A DNA stretch of 64,000 bases from Callorhinus ursinus (Eukaryota; Chordata; Mammalia; Carnivora; Otariidae): assembly GCF_003265705.1 (NCBI RefSeq), contig NW_020312827.1, positions 15,530,154 to 15,594,153 on the forward strand. The letters run 5' to 3'. Position 1 is the stretch's first letter; each line of letters starts with the position of its first letter. Made by a program: the position numbers and the translations under genes. The notes under the pieces were generated by a model. That model was not told the DNA's origin. It was given only the letters and a program-made list of their open reading frames with translations, and searched no databases. This document shows, one piece after another, positions 11,268 through 22,399 of the stretch.

Positions 11268-11771
11268 AAACTTCAGGAAAAGAGGCAGAATTTGTTTACA
11301 AACTAACTTCTTGCTCTACCCTCAGTACCTTTTTTCCCCCTTCCCCAGGCCTTTCCATGAGAAGGTCTGTCTGGTCTTCCTGTTTCAGAGATTACTCTAT
11401 TACGTACAGGTTGCTGTGTCCCTTGAAATGTCATCTGCCGAAAGCAATCCGTTGCTAAGAGCAGCTTATGAAATTCTCTTGTAGAAAATAAAATCTATTA
11501 ACATAAAAATGCAGTTAATGCAAAAAAATAAAATGAATGTAAACCTATAATATATAAAGCTTAACATAAAATATAAATATCTAACATTTAAGATTCCTAT
11601 CCAAGTTGATGTTCCTTTACGCAATTAATGTTTTCCTGAAAAATTTTATGTAAACCGCTTAATGTAAATTTTTACAAAATTATGTAAATTTTATGTAAAC
11701 CTGAGCCATTTCTTACATGGATTATTAAAGCAAATTACTTAAAGAGTATAAAGTGAATATTTTCTGAAATT
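11268..11771. other. Unannotated sequence, AT-rich in second half
   Basis: No recognised element. From about 11490 the sequence is dominated by 'taa'/'ata' words with repeats of 'ttatgtaaa'. Confidence 0.4.
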
Positions 11772-11789
11772 AAGACTTTTCCAAGTTTT

Positions 11790-11989
11790 GGGGCACCTGA
11801 GTGGCTCAGTCGGTTAAGCATCTGCCTTTGACCCAAGTCATGATCTCAAGATCCTGGGATCAAGCCCCCATCAGGCTCCCTGCTAGGCAGCAGTGGAGGG
11901 GAGTCTGCCTCTCCCTCTCCTTCTGCTCCCCCGCCCTGCTTGTGCTCTCTCTCTCTCTGTCTCAAATAAAGAAATAAAATCTTAAAAAA
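11790..11989 (+). mobile_element. CAN/SINEC SINE, diverged target duplication
   Basis: Head 'ggggcacctgagtggctcag', core, CT run and 'aaataaagaaataaaatctt' tail are all present. It carries a short insertion near 11890-11900 ('gcagtggagggg') relative to its relatives. Flanks 'aagacttttccaagtttt' (11772-11789) and 'aagactcctccaagtttt' (11990-12007) differ at two of 18 positions, suggesting an older insertion than those at 5358 or 9776. Confidence 0.95.
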
Positions 11990-12017
11990 AAGACTCCTCC
12001 AAGTTTTAAGCAAGGCA

Positions 12018-12090
12018 TTATGATATGTATTAGACACATCATATACATATACATTATATGTATACATTATGATATGTATAAGGCATTATA
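12018..12090. repeat. AT-rich short direct and inverted repeats
   Basis: Contains repeated 'cattatgatatgtat' and 'acatatacattatatgtata' words that are self-complementary. Probably a decayed microsatellite-like patch. Confidence 0.6.
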
Positions 12091-12110
12091 TACTTAAGAT
12101 ATTCTCATAA

Positions 12111-13040
12111 AGCAATCTGGAGAATGAAATTAAATAGGGTGTTCAGTAATTGTCTGGCGGATTTATTGACCAATGATAACCTATCAGATAATCATTCACT
12201 TTCCAAGCTGAATAATCTCTCGTTGTTTTGAGGGGAGTCGGGGGATGGGAGCCTCACAGGTGACATTTGAGCACCATCCCATTTATTTTGGCTACAGAGG
12301 CATTGTGCTTAGAACAAGCAGTCTTTGTTGAAGCTATTGAGCTCCTAAGCCTGGGATATGACAGGGGCCAGTCTGTGCTAGCCAGACTTGGGTGGCAAAG
12401 GCTCGACGTGGAACTCTTACTGATATTGTCACTGCTCGGAATCTACATAAAGTCTGTGCAATCTGTCCATCGCGATTCTTCCTTCCAAAGAGTTCCCTGT
12501 ATTTGTCTTGCCTCAAAAAAGATTATTAATTACCCTTTGGGTTTTCTTTTTCTTTTTTTTTTCTCTGCATATGTTTAACAAAAGCCCATTTATGTTACTC
12601 TAACTTCAAACTTTCAAAACTTTGGATGCTCCCTGAAGCTCACGAGCAATTTCCATTTCCAGAATTAGCAGGGCATCCTTCCGAGATGTTGTTAAAGCCT
12701 GCTTTCATACAGCATGTGTTTATTTAAACTCAGTGCCAAATAGCTCCTTGGTGGTGGTTTCTGCTTGTAGCCAAAGGTTGAATAGGCCATGGAGAATAAT
12801 TCTAAGAGCAAAAAACGTTGTTTTGTGACAAGTCTAAAGCCCTCTGGGGAAGAAAGTGCTAGCAATTGTACTCTTCACCTTTGAGGAGTAAGAGTCTTGT
12901 CTTCATTTCTCATCATTGGGCCATTAGCCTTGTCAAATTCTAATACATTGTTCAGGTTCCATAGGAACCCAGATATTAACGCCCCATTTCTCCTTGCTGG
13001 GATGGGAGAAACATACAGTCATATCTCTTAGTATGTGAGA
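12111..13040. promoter_or_regulatory. Candidate conserved non-coding block A
   Basis: Inference only. The block holds no mobile element I can recognise. It includes a dense cluster at 12162-12193 with a TTTATTG word, a CCAAT box (12170-12174), and GATA words at 12175 and 12187 with TATC at 12182. An ATTAATTA homeodomain-type core lies at 12525-12532 and a TCF-like 'acctttgagg' near 12878. Open frames in both directions exist but resemble no protein. Whether it is conserved needs an alignment. Confidence 0.3.
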
Positions 13041-13429
13041 TGACAGGCAATCGAGCCACAAAAAGAATGAAACCCAGGAACAAAGATCAGAATGCGAGTT
13101 AATTTTTCTATTGTGGTACCATGTGCAAATAACTCCTTATTCATTTTTGAAGCTAGAGAAAATAACTCCTTAGAATTGCAGAAAGAAGTGAAACATGAAT
13201 ACACAGCATAAATAACATTTCTGAAATGCACACATGTAAGACAGTTGCTTGAAACACTACAAAGAAAAGGAATTTTATATGGTTTAGCCCCTGGAGACTG
13301 AAATGCCTTATGACCTTAAAATGAATAGATTGTTTTACAATTTATCACTGAAGTGAAGGAAGAAATGTTTTTCTTTTTTCTTTTCTCTCTCATTTTTTTA
13401 TTTTAAAAAATACGGATTTGGTTGTATGC
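13041..13429. other. Unannotated sequence between two candidate blocks
   Basis: No repeat or exon recognised. Confidence 0.4.
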
Positions 13430-13543
13430 TTTTCTGTTAATATCTCCTCAGAGCTTAAACCTCTTGACAGCCATTTTGGCAAAGCCACCCACCTGTAGGA
13501 ACAGCAAGTCCTCATATTTCTGTCCCGACTGATTAGCCTGCTC

Positions 13544-13588
<45 letters not shown>

Positions 13589-13860
13589 CTCTCTCCCCCC
13601 GGTGTCCCCAGCAACAGGTGTCTCATTAGCACCTGAGCGATGCCAGCTTCTGAGGAAGGCTGCGAACTGAGTAAACACATGCTCCATTTTTATCTCTTTC
13701 TGAGTCATTACTTAAAGGTTTTATCACCAGATTGCCACTTAATTATGTGCAGCCATAATTAAATATGAGCATTCTTAGGCCTGCTTTTTTTCAATTTTAG
13801 TTTAAACTTCAGTGACATGTTTTGCTGTTTGCTAATGTAAAGCTATCTTTGAAAGAACTG
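13430..13860. promoter_or_regulatory. Candidate conserved non-coding block B
   Basis: Inference only. Paired inverted E-boxes CAGGTG (13615-13620) and CACCTG (13630-13635) lie 9 bp apart. A perfect 8-bp inverted homeodomain-like pair TTAATTAT (13739-13746) and ATAATTAA (13755-13762) is separated by 8 bp. Between them are a forkhead-like 'gtaaaca' (about 13671) and an AP-1-like 'tgagtca' (about 13701). The block is split by a CT microsatellite. Such motif density is typical of developmental enhancers but can arise by chance. Confidence 0.33.
13541..13600. repeat. (CT)n microsatellite
   Basis: About 60 bp of CT dinucleotides with a few interruptions ('ccctct', 'cgct') ending in a C run. It lies inside candidate block B. 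It is not part of a SINE because no SINE head or tail flanks it. Confidence 0.95.
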
Positions 13861-15169
13861 TAGGAGGTGTTTTTTTGAAGGGGCAGAGTGGGGCAGGGTT
13901 GTTGTTTTTTTTTCATATGCCAGTTTTTGTTTTTGTTTTTAATCTTAAAAAAAAAATCCCTACGTTGTATTTAAAGACCTAGAGAACATCACCAGAAATA
14001 GGGGTAATTAAATTAGAGGGTGTTAAGTTCATTTTTATAGGAGGCACGAAAGTAGGTTATTGCTTGCCTTATAAATTATAATTTAATTAAGATATTAGGA
14101 CACCTCAGGCAAAATCAGATAACTAATGGAATTCTGCATTTTCCTTGTGTTTTGAAGATATCTGTTAATTGGTTGAGGACAATATAGAACAAAATTATCC
14201 ATCTTACCAACAAGATTATAAACAGTAAGTTTTCTTTTTTCCTGTGTTTTTCTGTTCTGATCTCCTTCAAACTGTCCTATATGTATAACTCAGGCCTGAG
14301 CTAGAGCCCCTCTCCAGACCTCCCATTTGCTTTTATGATAGGGGGGAAACAAAAGGTTTGCTTTTATGATAATATCTGTCTGTGGCCTCTCCAGGACATT
14401 CCTATAAGGTAGTGAATCTTTCGATGTCCTCCAAATTTTTATGGGCTTATCACCATAAGCAATTTTATTACTGGAGGCAATGGGCCTTAGGCCCCTGAAT
14501 GGTCTAACACCCCTCACACTTCCCACCCAGGAACAATGAGGAAAAATAGTCACCCACTTCCCCCTGCATTCCAGAAATGAGCATGGTGGATTGTGTAAAC
14601 TATAGAATTTGTGCACATTTCCTTGCCAGAGATTTAAGGCAATCATGTAAGGAACTTATGAAAAAGGAGAGCATGGCCTTTCCTTTTGCATTTCACATGA
14701 GAAGACACCTAGAATCTGAGGGTGCTATGGGAGGGACATTTTGGAGGATCTTCCTACCTACTAATTAGCATGCTTGACGCTCAAGCATTCTGTTCCTCGA
14801 GATTCATGGGCTGAAACTGAGTCTTCTGTGGGAAGACTCCTTCCCTTCCCTCAGGAAGAGATTTCACTCTGGTTTCCTCTAGGGTCATCCATTCTTGAGA
14901 AATGCCGTGGCCATCAACCAGATGGAATTAATGTTTCCACCGCCTTATTTTACAGAACTAGAGAGGGTTAGTTGGGGTGGTGGTGGAGGCAGACTGTGGT
15001 CCCATAAACAAGAATCCAAGTTAACTCTTTGGTGTAAGTTTTTATTCTTAATCTCCCTACAAGTAAGAACTGTAACTCTGCTGGTTCCTTTACTAGTTGA
15101 CCAGCTACGACAATTTGGACATCTTGTGTTGCAAACATAAAAGAAAACAAAACAAAACAAAATAAAGCC
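13861..15169. other. Unannotated sequence
   Basis: No firm assignment. A minus-strand frame of 118 codons (14290-14646) has no recognisable domain. 14240-14760 has some LTR-like character (a direct repeat 'tttgcttttatgata' at about 14329 and 14357) but no ends were found. Confidence 0.35.
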
Positions 15170-15345
15170 AAACATAAATTGTCTCAATTCTAACTGGATT
15201 CAGCAAAAAGGATTGGCTTTCACTCATGAGAAGTTCAGGAGCAGCTTTCGCTACAACATGGCTTGATGGACAGGCTTAAATAATATCACCAAGATCTGAA
15301 ATTTTCCTCTCCTTTTCTTAGCCCTCTTTGAATTGGTTCACCCCA
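15170..15345. mobile_element. Possible old dispersed repeat fragment
   Basis: 'tcatgagaagttcaggagcagc', 'ggcttaaataatatcaccaagatct' and 'ctccttttcttagccc' recall a widespread eutherian repeat whose name I cannot give. Weak call. Confidence 0.35.
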
Positions 15346-15364
15346 AGCCATGTGAACTGAAAGT

Positions 15365-16200
15365 TGTCAAAGAAAAATTGTACTAGATGGAGTCAAGCAG
15401 GCGAGAAAGATTTTATCTAAGACTATAGCAATAGAAGAGAGAGATTGAACTCAACTCCACTAAAACAGAAAGCAGGAGGGCTATTAAGCACTGGGGTGAG
15501 CTAGTAGAAAGGTATTTGGGGAATAAGAGGAGGTTGGTCAGTGTGATTAAGGCCATCTGTGTTTGCTGATTGGTACTTAGAGAAGTTAGGATCCTATCCT
15601 CCCAGAGAGATCGTGAAATAGGACTCTATCTTTCGTGATGATTGAAATAATTATATTTATATTTCAAAAAGATGGTTTTTAAGTCTTTGAGAAAATCATT
15701 CTTGGGTTGCAAAATGGGCAGGAGATAGGCGAAAGATTTACATCCTACAAGGGCAAAGAAAGAATGTACAATCGAAAATGTTTTAAAGTAAAATCTCCAA
15801 AAAAAAAGAGAGCTCAGGGTCTTACAGTCAGGAGGAAATCTGGCTAAAGTTTAGTCAAGCTGAGAGAAATATCATGGTCAAGGCGAATCCCCGAATGAGA
15901 ATCAGAGGTTTTGGAAGAACTTATATAGGAGACATAAACAATCAATAGCCAGAAACTAATCATACCTTCTATAGTCTAAACGCATTCTGAAGAAAATCTT
16001 TGGTTGTCCAAAGAGCAAGGATTTGGCCCTGTCATTAGAAATAGTAGTTTCCCATTATTGTATTGGGTACCTTGTGTTCTTTTCTATTTCACTTTGCAGC
16101 TGGTAGAACCACACTCCACATGTTCTCTGTACTAAGCAGGTAAAGGAAATGTTATGTTAACAAACAAGCAAAACTAAATCAAATTCATTTGATTTGGGTA
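15365..16200 (-). mobile_element. Probable solo LTR of an endogenous retrovirus
   Basis: On the minus strand the sequence reads like an LTR. A TATA-like 'tatataag' lies near 15921-15928, and downstream are 'accaatcagcaaacac' and a GATAAAAT polyadenylation-like signal near 15410-15417. It ends near 15365 with 'tttttctttgaca'. No retroviral coding region adjoins it. The left (U3) limit is uncertain and the distance from TATA to poly(A) signal is long (about 500 bp), so boundaries and class are tentative. Confidence 0.45.
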
Positions 16201-18049
16201 CCATCTTTAGTTTAGGCAAGTCCAAATATTCTGGAAAGGATTTTAGTCCTCTAGTCCCTGTGGCTGCTTTGCTTAGTGCTCCTGACCCATAGTTATCATT
16301 GTTCATTAACATCATTTGGCTTTATTTTCTCTCTGTGGGTGTCAACTCTGGGCACAAAGATTTTGATCAAGGTTCCCATGTTGTAGCACTAACAATTCAA
16401 TCTCCTGGAACTATTTCTCAGTACATAGATCCACATTAGTTAGCGGATCTCTCCCCCTAAGGTGTTATCTTTCCTGTGTTTAGGAAGTCATCTTTCTTTA
16501 TATAGAGTTACTTCAGTGTTCTAAAATGAGAAGTCTCATTTCTGATCTCAGAAGGGTACTGAAGTTTAATTCCCTGAAGGAGAAGCTGATAGAAAGAAAC
16601 CTGATTTTTAAACACAAAGGATTGGCTTCCCTTCCAATTAGGGAAAGGGGGAGAGACAAGTTTTTTTTTTTTTTTTTCCCCACTGTTTCCTATAACAACG
16701 AGAACAGGATGGAAATTAGTACTTCCATAAATTATCCTGCTACATAATTTTTAATGCTTTCTCTCTCTTTTACCCAGGAAATAGCTCTGGCCTCAGTTAA
16801 ATTATTTTGATTTATATTTTCTCTCTGAAAGAAGTGGTGGGATAGGATGTGGTCAAGAGGAATTTATCCCACCATTTATAGGAATGTGATCATACAATTT
16901 ATTTTGCATTTAAGTAAGACCATTTCGTCCTGCTAGATTTACACTGTAGAGTCACATCTTCTGAATTTAATTTTTGTCATGTAGGCTAAGTGCCTTGGCA
17001 AAAGAATAAAAGCAGAAGTTAATCTGGTGGAGTTCTAACACCATCTAATTCTTTCTGCATACACTTGTTTTCAAGCCTCCAAGAGAAGTACGTGATAGGA
17101 TTTAGAAAAAGAGGCTACTTGGAAAAAAAGAGAACGTGACAACAAGTAGGGATTACAACCAAGGAACTGAAGAATGAAGAGAAAGATCTAGGAAAGGAAA
17201 TGATGTTACTAATAAGAGGTTTTCCACACATTTTGAGGAAAAGGTAGAGAAATGACTCAGAAGCGGGTTAGTGGTGGAAAGATGAGATAATGCCCAAATA
17301 GCAGGTAAAAATAATGAATTAGAAGAAAGTGTTTTTGGTGTCTTTGGAAAAAGAGAATTCATAAGATTGTGATTAAGATGAACTAGAGAATATGCCCTTT
17401 TGGTGTGTGTTTATAACCCCTCAGCTATACTTGCATTATGAATATGTAATAATTCAACTGCTCTCCGTTTTTACGGAACCATGATTGGTGTCCAATAAAT
17501 GCATGTGGAATAGAAGATACATTTTTTGATTCGCCTCTGATTTTTTAATCTTTATGAATGGATTTTAATAATGCCAAATCTCATCTTATAAAATGAGATT
17601 ATTATGCTTTAATTTGTAGTAGATACAGCAGATTTTGGAGTCTTGAAGAATATAGGAAATATACTCTTTATAGCATGTAACTTCTTTAAGGAACATTTAT
17701 TATTCATAGTATCCTTGAGATAAATGCCTAGGATATCCAACTGCCTATTGTTGACTGCAAACAAATCCTCTTCCTCCCCACCTCTGGGGGTCTTTTCAAG
17801 GAAATTCTTTAAAGAAACAGTATGGGAATTCAAAATCCCATGCTTATCCATTAAGAATTTATGTAAAAGGAGACATTCTGAGGAATTTACACTGCCTATG
17901 CTTAATTCAAATATGGACAGCATGGAGCCTTTCAGGAATATTTCCAGATTTCAGGGGACAATTTGGCCCTAATAATGGGAGACTAGTGGAAGCTAATTCT
18001 TATTTATCTTCAACTTTTTTTCTGATTCTCAACACATCTACTTTAAACG
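16201..18049. other. Unannotated sequence
   Basis: About 1.8 kb with no recognised gene. A poly-T tract lies at 16661-16677. Frames at 17153-17362 (minus), 17609-17923 (minus) and 17724-17972 (plus) show no domain. Confidence 0.4.
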
Positions 18050-18065
18050 TTTAATGTAGCATCTT

Positions 18066-18572
18066 TTTTTATTTTTAATTTATTTTTAATTTTTTTATTG
18101 TTATGTTAATCACCATACATTACATCATTAGTTTTTGATGTAGGGTTCCATGATTCATTGTTTGTGCATAACACCCAGTGCTCCACGCAGAACGTGCCCT
18201 CTCTAACACCCATCACCAGGCTAACCCATCCCCCCACCCGCCCCTCCCCTCTAGAACCCTCAGTTTGTTTTTCAGAGTCCATCGTCTCTCATGGTTCGTC
18301 TCCCCCTCCGACTTACTCCCTTTCATTCTTCCCCTCCTGCTATCTTCTTCTTTTTCTTTTTTCTTAACATACGTTGCATTATTTGTTTCAGAAGTACAGA
18401 TCTGTGATTCAACAGTCTTGCACAATTCACAGTGCTCACCATAGCACATACCCTACCCAATGTCTATCACCCAGCCACCCCCTCCCCCCCCCCCCCCCCC
18501 CCCCAGCAACACTCAGTTTGTTTCCTGAGATGAAGAATTCCTCATATCAGTGAGGTCATATGATATATGTCT
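18066..18572 (-). mobile_element. Carnivoran L1 3' end, 5'-truncated
   Basis: Reverse complement of the carnivoran L1 3' UTR: poly-T/TTTTA tail at 18066-18110, then 'gttaatcaccatacattaca', 'tagtttttgatgta', 'cataacacccagtgctcca', 'tctagaaccctcagtttg', and the start of the UTR near 18530. The flanks 'tttaatgtagcatctt' (18050-18065) and 'tttaatgtagtatctt' (18573-18588) match at 15 of 16 bases, a clear target-site duplication. It contains a 21-base C run at 18484-18504. Confidence 0.95.
18484..18504. repeat. Homopolymer C(21) inside L1
   Basis: Twenty-one consecutive C on the plus strand (G on the sense strand of the L1). The sister L1 copy at 50072 has an interrupted C-rich run here, so the run expanded in this copy. 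Confidence 0.97.
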
Positions 18573-18588
18573 TTTAATGTAGTATCTT

Positions 18589-19020
18589 CACTGTGCCTGC
18601 TTTGCAGCAATATTTTTTTCCAGAGATTATTCTATATTTTGTGGGCTGCTGTTGTGCATATGTTTCTACATAAAAAAAATTTTCCCAATGAGTGTCTCAT
18701 TGCCAAAATTTTAGTTTAAAAGCTACTGGAAATAATATAACATCTATATTTTTCAAATGGTTAGTGGAAAGTGTCAGGTATATGATATTGATATAGAATT
18801 CATATTTTTAAATAGTTTAAAAATATAGCACTATAACTTTCCCAACCTTGAAGAATTTAAAGGATATTAAGCATTATCGTGTCATAACCATTCCATAAAG
18901 AATGTTCTACTGTTTATCATTTATTTCTTAGATGCTATTAGAGGAAACAAAGATAAATAATGCCAGAATATTTTTCTTAAAGAATTACAATTTAGGATAG
19001 AGATGGTATAAGGGTTTTTT
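18589..19020. other. Unannotated AT-rich sequence
   Basis: No gene or repeat recognised. Confidence 0.4.
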
Positions 19021-19024
19021 TCCC

Positions 19025-19745
19025 CCCATACCAAACAATTATGCAACACCAGCAGAGTGTCCTATAATTTAACTCAATTTCCACACTCTAACCTGAAGAT
19101 AGTGTCAGATCACTGATGCAGAATAGCTCACAGAACTCCAGGAAGCAAGTTTATCAGTTTGTTGAAGGAATGATAAAAGATACAGATAAATCACAGATAA
19201 AGATATACTTAGAGGGAGCTCTGGGAGGGTCCTGAGCACAGAAACTAGTGTCCCCATGGAGTTGGGGGTGTGTCATTCTTTTGATACACGGATGGGCTCA
19301 ACAACCTGGATGCTCTCAAAACTCCTTAGTATTGGGGTTTTATGGAGAATTCTTCACAGGGGCATGATCAATTAGTAACTCCATTTCCAGCCCTTCTCTA
19401 TTCTTTAGAGAATGGGGGATGGGGCTGAAAATTCCAGCTCCCATCTAGAAGCCATCCAGGAGCTCATCCAGAGTCACTTCATTAGAGCAACAACAACAAT
19501 AACAACAAACCAAACCAAACAAACAAAATTCCTATGGCCCTGGAAATTCCAAAGCGATTTAGGAGTCCTGTGGTCAGGAACCAGGATTAAAGACCAAATA
19601 TTAAAACAGAAGATGCTCCTAGTTGTCTTATTTAGGAAATTATAAGAGTTTCAAGGGCCCTGTGCCAGGAATTGGGGGCAGAGACCAGTGATATATTTTC
19701 TATTATTTTTTATTGTATTATTATTTCTATTATTTCACAGATGAG
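19025..19745 (-). mobile_element. Solo LTR, ERVL-like eutherian family
   Basis: Read on the minus strand, the order of words matches a common eutherian LTR. They are 'cctggcacagggccc', 'ctcctaaatcgctttggaatttcc', 'gatcatgcccctgtgaagaattctccataaaacccc', 'gagagcatccaggttgttga', 'ctggagttctgtgagc', 'gacactatcttcaggtt' and 'aattgagttaaattataggacactc'. No internal viral sequence adjoins it. A (CAA/CAAA)n patch at 19486-19528 interrupts it. I am confident it is this LTR type but not of the exact name. Confidence 0.7.
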
Positions 19746-20339
19746 CAAACAAAACAAGAGGTGCAACTACGTAATTGTTATTAGACTGATTCTTCTGCAG
19801 ATATATAGAAATTCTCAGAAATGTTAAAAAAGCAAAACCCAAACCTCAAAGGCTCCAAAGAGGAGACTAATAAAAAGGAAAACTGAGCATAGAGGAGGAT
19901 GGCCCTGGTGAGTTTCCCGTTTCACGGTTTCTACCCTGAGTGTAGACCTAGCCAAATCTTCTATACAAAACCTACTATATTTTGGGCTTCAAAAACCAAA
20001 GACAGAGTTCAAGGCAACCATAGCCACTGAAAAGTAAAGACAGAAATGACAGAAAGGAGAGAGCCAGAGCAGAGGAGGCTCAGGATCCTGAATCCAGAAG
20101 CGATGCAGATATATCCAGTTATCATGGAAGCCTGAACTCTGGCACCTGAAGCAATGGTTTTCTATAAAGCGGGTCCTTAATAATAATAGCAGGCAATGCT
20201 TGTGGAGAACCTACAATGTCCATAGAGTTCGAGATAGATCAATAGAAATCTTCCATCTGACAAAAAGAACAAAAAGACAAAAAACATGAAGAAACACAAA
20301 TGCAAGCTCTGTAATAGAGTGCTGCATGAACAGAGATAT
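19746..20339. other. Unannotated sequence
   Basis: Purine-rich, no recognised gene. The segment 20170-20220 ('aataatagcaggcaatgcttg') is weakly MIR/L2-like. Confidence 0.35.
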
Positions 20340-20650
20340 TAATGCAACTCATTTTGTGGAAGGATCAGTGAAGAGTGACTTTGGAACTGGACCTTGAAGG
20401 AAGAGTAGACCTACACTAGCCAACACCTCCCTGGCAAAGTAAAAAGTAAAACAAGGACTAGAAGCATCGATGGGGGAAAAATAAGTAAAACCCAGCAGCT
20501 TGGATTCAAAGATAAGCTTACATATAGGAAGGAAGAGAAATGTACTACTGTTTATATGATAAGAAATTGCAAGACAATGGGAAGCCCTAATAAAACATGA
20601 GTCTCTGAAAGATAACTGGCTGGTAAAGGAGTAGATTTTGAGGGAGATAC
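20340..20650 (-). mobile_element. LINE L2 fragment (reverse)
   Basis: 'gaagagtgactttggaactggaccttgaaggaagagtag' followed by 'gaagcatcgatggggg' and 'aagacaatgggaagccc' resembles the reverse complement of L2 3' sequence. Decayed; moderate certainty. Confidence 0.5.
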
Positions 20651-20870
20651 TGAATCTATGGTTCAATATATCTTCCAGACGTCCTCTTCTATATTTCTTT
20701 CATTAAACATACAATCAGTATTCACTAAGTTATATTTCCCTCTCTATTACCAACCACACCTAAATTGTTATGCCAAACTGTGTTGATTTTTACCTCGTAA
20801 ATATCTCTAGCTCTCATCTGTCTTTCTGTTGATGTTGTCTCTATTGCTACAACCCTAGTTCAAACTACTT

Positions 20871-21033
20871 AACATAGCTCATGGGGAATACTTCACATAG
20901 CTCATGGGGATTACTTCACATAGCTCATGGGGATTAATTTAACGTAGTTCATGGAGATTAATTTAACATAGTTCATGGGGATTACTTCACATAGCTCATG
21001 GGGATTAATTTAACATAATTCATGGGGATTACT
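20871..21033. repeat. Minisatellite, 23/24-bp unit, seven copies
   Basis: Units start at 20872, 20895, 20918, 20942, 20966, 20989 and 21013. Each reads like 'acatagctcatggggatta' plus either 'cttc' (23 bp) or 'attta' (24 bp). Copies 1, 2 and 5 have the first ending, 3, 4 and 6 the second, and the last is partial. Copies are about 85-95 percent alike. No spacers, so it is an ordinary tandem array. Confidence 0.97.
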
Positions 21034-21835
21034 GTAGTAACTTCTTCCATCCACTCTTGCTCTACTCCAATCTATTCTCCACCTAGGAGACAGAATGGCC
21101 TATTACGTTGCATCTATGCTGAAATGACTCTTCTGTGTTTGAGAGGGTTTGCCTTTATTTGTAGGATATTGAAAAGTGTGGAAATTGTGAAAATAGCCAT
21201 CAATAGAAAAATAAAAATAAAAATACAGACTGTTGTATACTTTCCTTATAGAATCCTTTGGAGTTGGTGTCAGAAGAGTAAACATCTGCTTACATCAACA
21301 TGAATACATCATAAAAAAAAAATGAGTGGAAGAAAAAAGTTGCCGAACATTATAACAAAATAATGTGATTTATGTAAATTTAAAAACACACAAACTAAGA
21401 CTATATATATTGTTTATATCTATTTACTGAAACATTTCAAAGCAAGGTTAGAAAGGTAGCACATTTTTTCCAGAAAAGTGCTTTTGTTCCCTTTAAAAGT
21501 TTTTACATTTCTTAGCAAAGTAAAGTAGATGTGACCAAGTGTTACATTCATTAGTTATGGTCAGTGGAGATACTAATGTTATATTATTTTCTGTTTTTCC
21601 CTAAAATATTTAAACAGTTTAAAAATAAAAACAAAAAATGTCAGACAGCCAAAACTTTGAGACATTATTTTCTCCTATCATTTCGACAAAAATTAATCAG
21701 TTTTACAATAAGGAAGGGAGGTAAGGAGTATTCCTTATGGGGATGTAAAGATAGTACAAATACTTTGTAGGGAACTTTGTCAGTATCATAAACCTTTTAC
21801 TTCTAGATATTTCTAAGTATATATAGCTTCTGTCA
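21034..21835. other. Unannotated AT-rich sequence
   Basis: No recognised gene. 21210-21235 is a short (AAAAT)n patch. Confidence 0.4.
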
Positions 21836-22155
21836 GTAGTTTTCAAAAATTTTGGTCCCAGGACCACTTTTAACTATTAAAAATTATTGAGTCTACCATA
21901 AATGTTTTGTTTATGTAAGTCTTATAGAGTGTTATTTATCATAGCAGAAGTCAAAACTGAGAAATTTTGAAAACACAAGAACATATTCTATTAGCCATCA
22001 GAATAATGTCAATAGCCTCTGGAAAGCTCAGTTGTACACTCCTAAGAGCATGAAAGTGAAAAGTCAATGTCTACATATGATTATGTAAAAGCCTTTATCT
22101 TGTGGATTCCCTGAAAAGACCTTAGGGTCCCCAGATATCCAATGACTTAGAGAAA
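21836..22155 (+). mobile_element. hAT-type DNA transposon fossil
   Basis: Starts 'agtagttttcaaaaattttggtcccaggaccact' and ends 'ccctgaaaagaccttagggtccccagat', corresponding to the ends of a widespread hAT family ('cagtggttctcaaactttttggtctcaggacccctt'). The core 'ctattaaaaattattgag', 'ttttgtttatgtaagt', 'gaagtcaaaactgagaaat' is also typical. It is internally shortened and non-autonomous. No transposase remains. Confidence 0.65.
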
Positions 22156-22399
22156 ATCTTGCATATCACATGTGAATCAGACTATATATATAGGGATATT
22201 TTTGGAAGATTTTTTTTTGCAGAAGGGGAAACTTGGGAAAAAAAATAAAACTCTGAAATGTTCATGGATGTTAGAATGGATAAAAAATTTTATCTTTCAA
22301 GTTAGAATTTATGCAGCACTTAAAATGCTTATAGTGAATTTTGAAGTTTCAAAAGTATAATATAAAATTTAAACAAGTAAATTGTAGAACGGTATTAAT

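Noticed and set aside
13390..13708. Frames with long Arg-Glu repeats on the minus strand
   Set aside because: These are translations of the CT microsatellite at 13541-13600.
14290..14646. 118-codon minus-strand frame
   Set aside because: No recognisable motif; it lies in anonymous, possibly LTR-like sequence and lacks splice support.
20871..21033. Regular repeats suggestive of a CRISPR array
   Set aside because: Units are contiguous without spacers and the genome is mammalian; it is a minisatellite.
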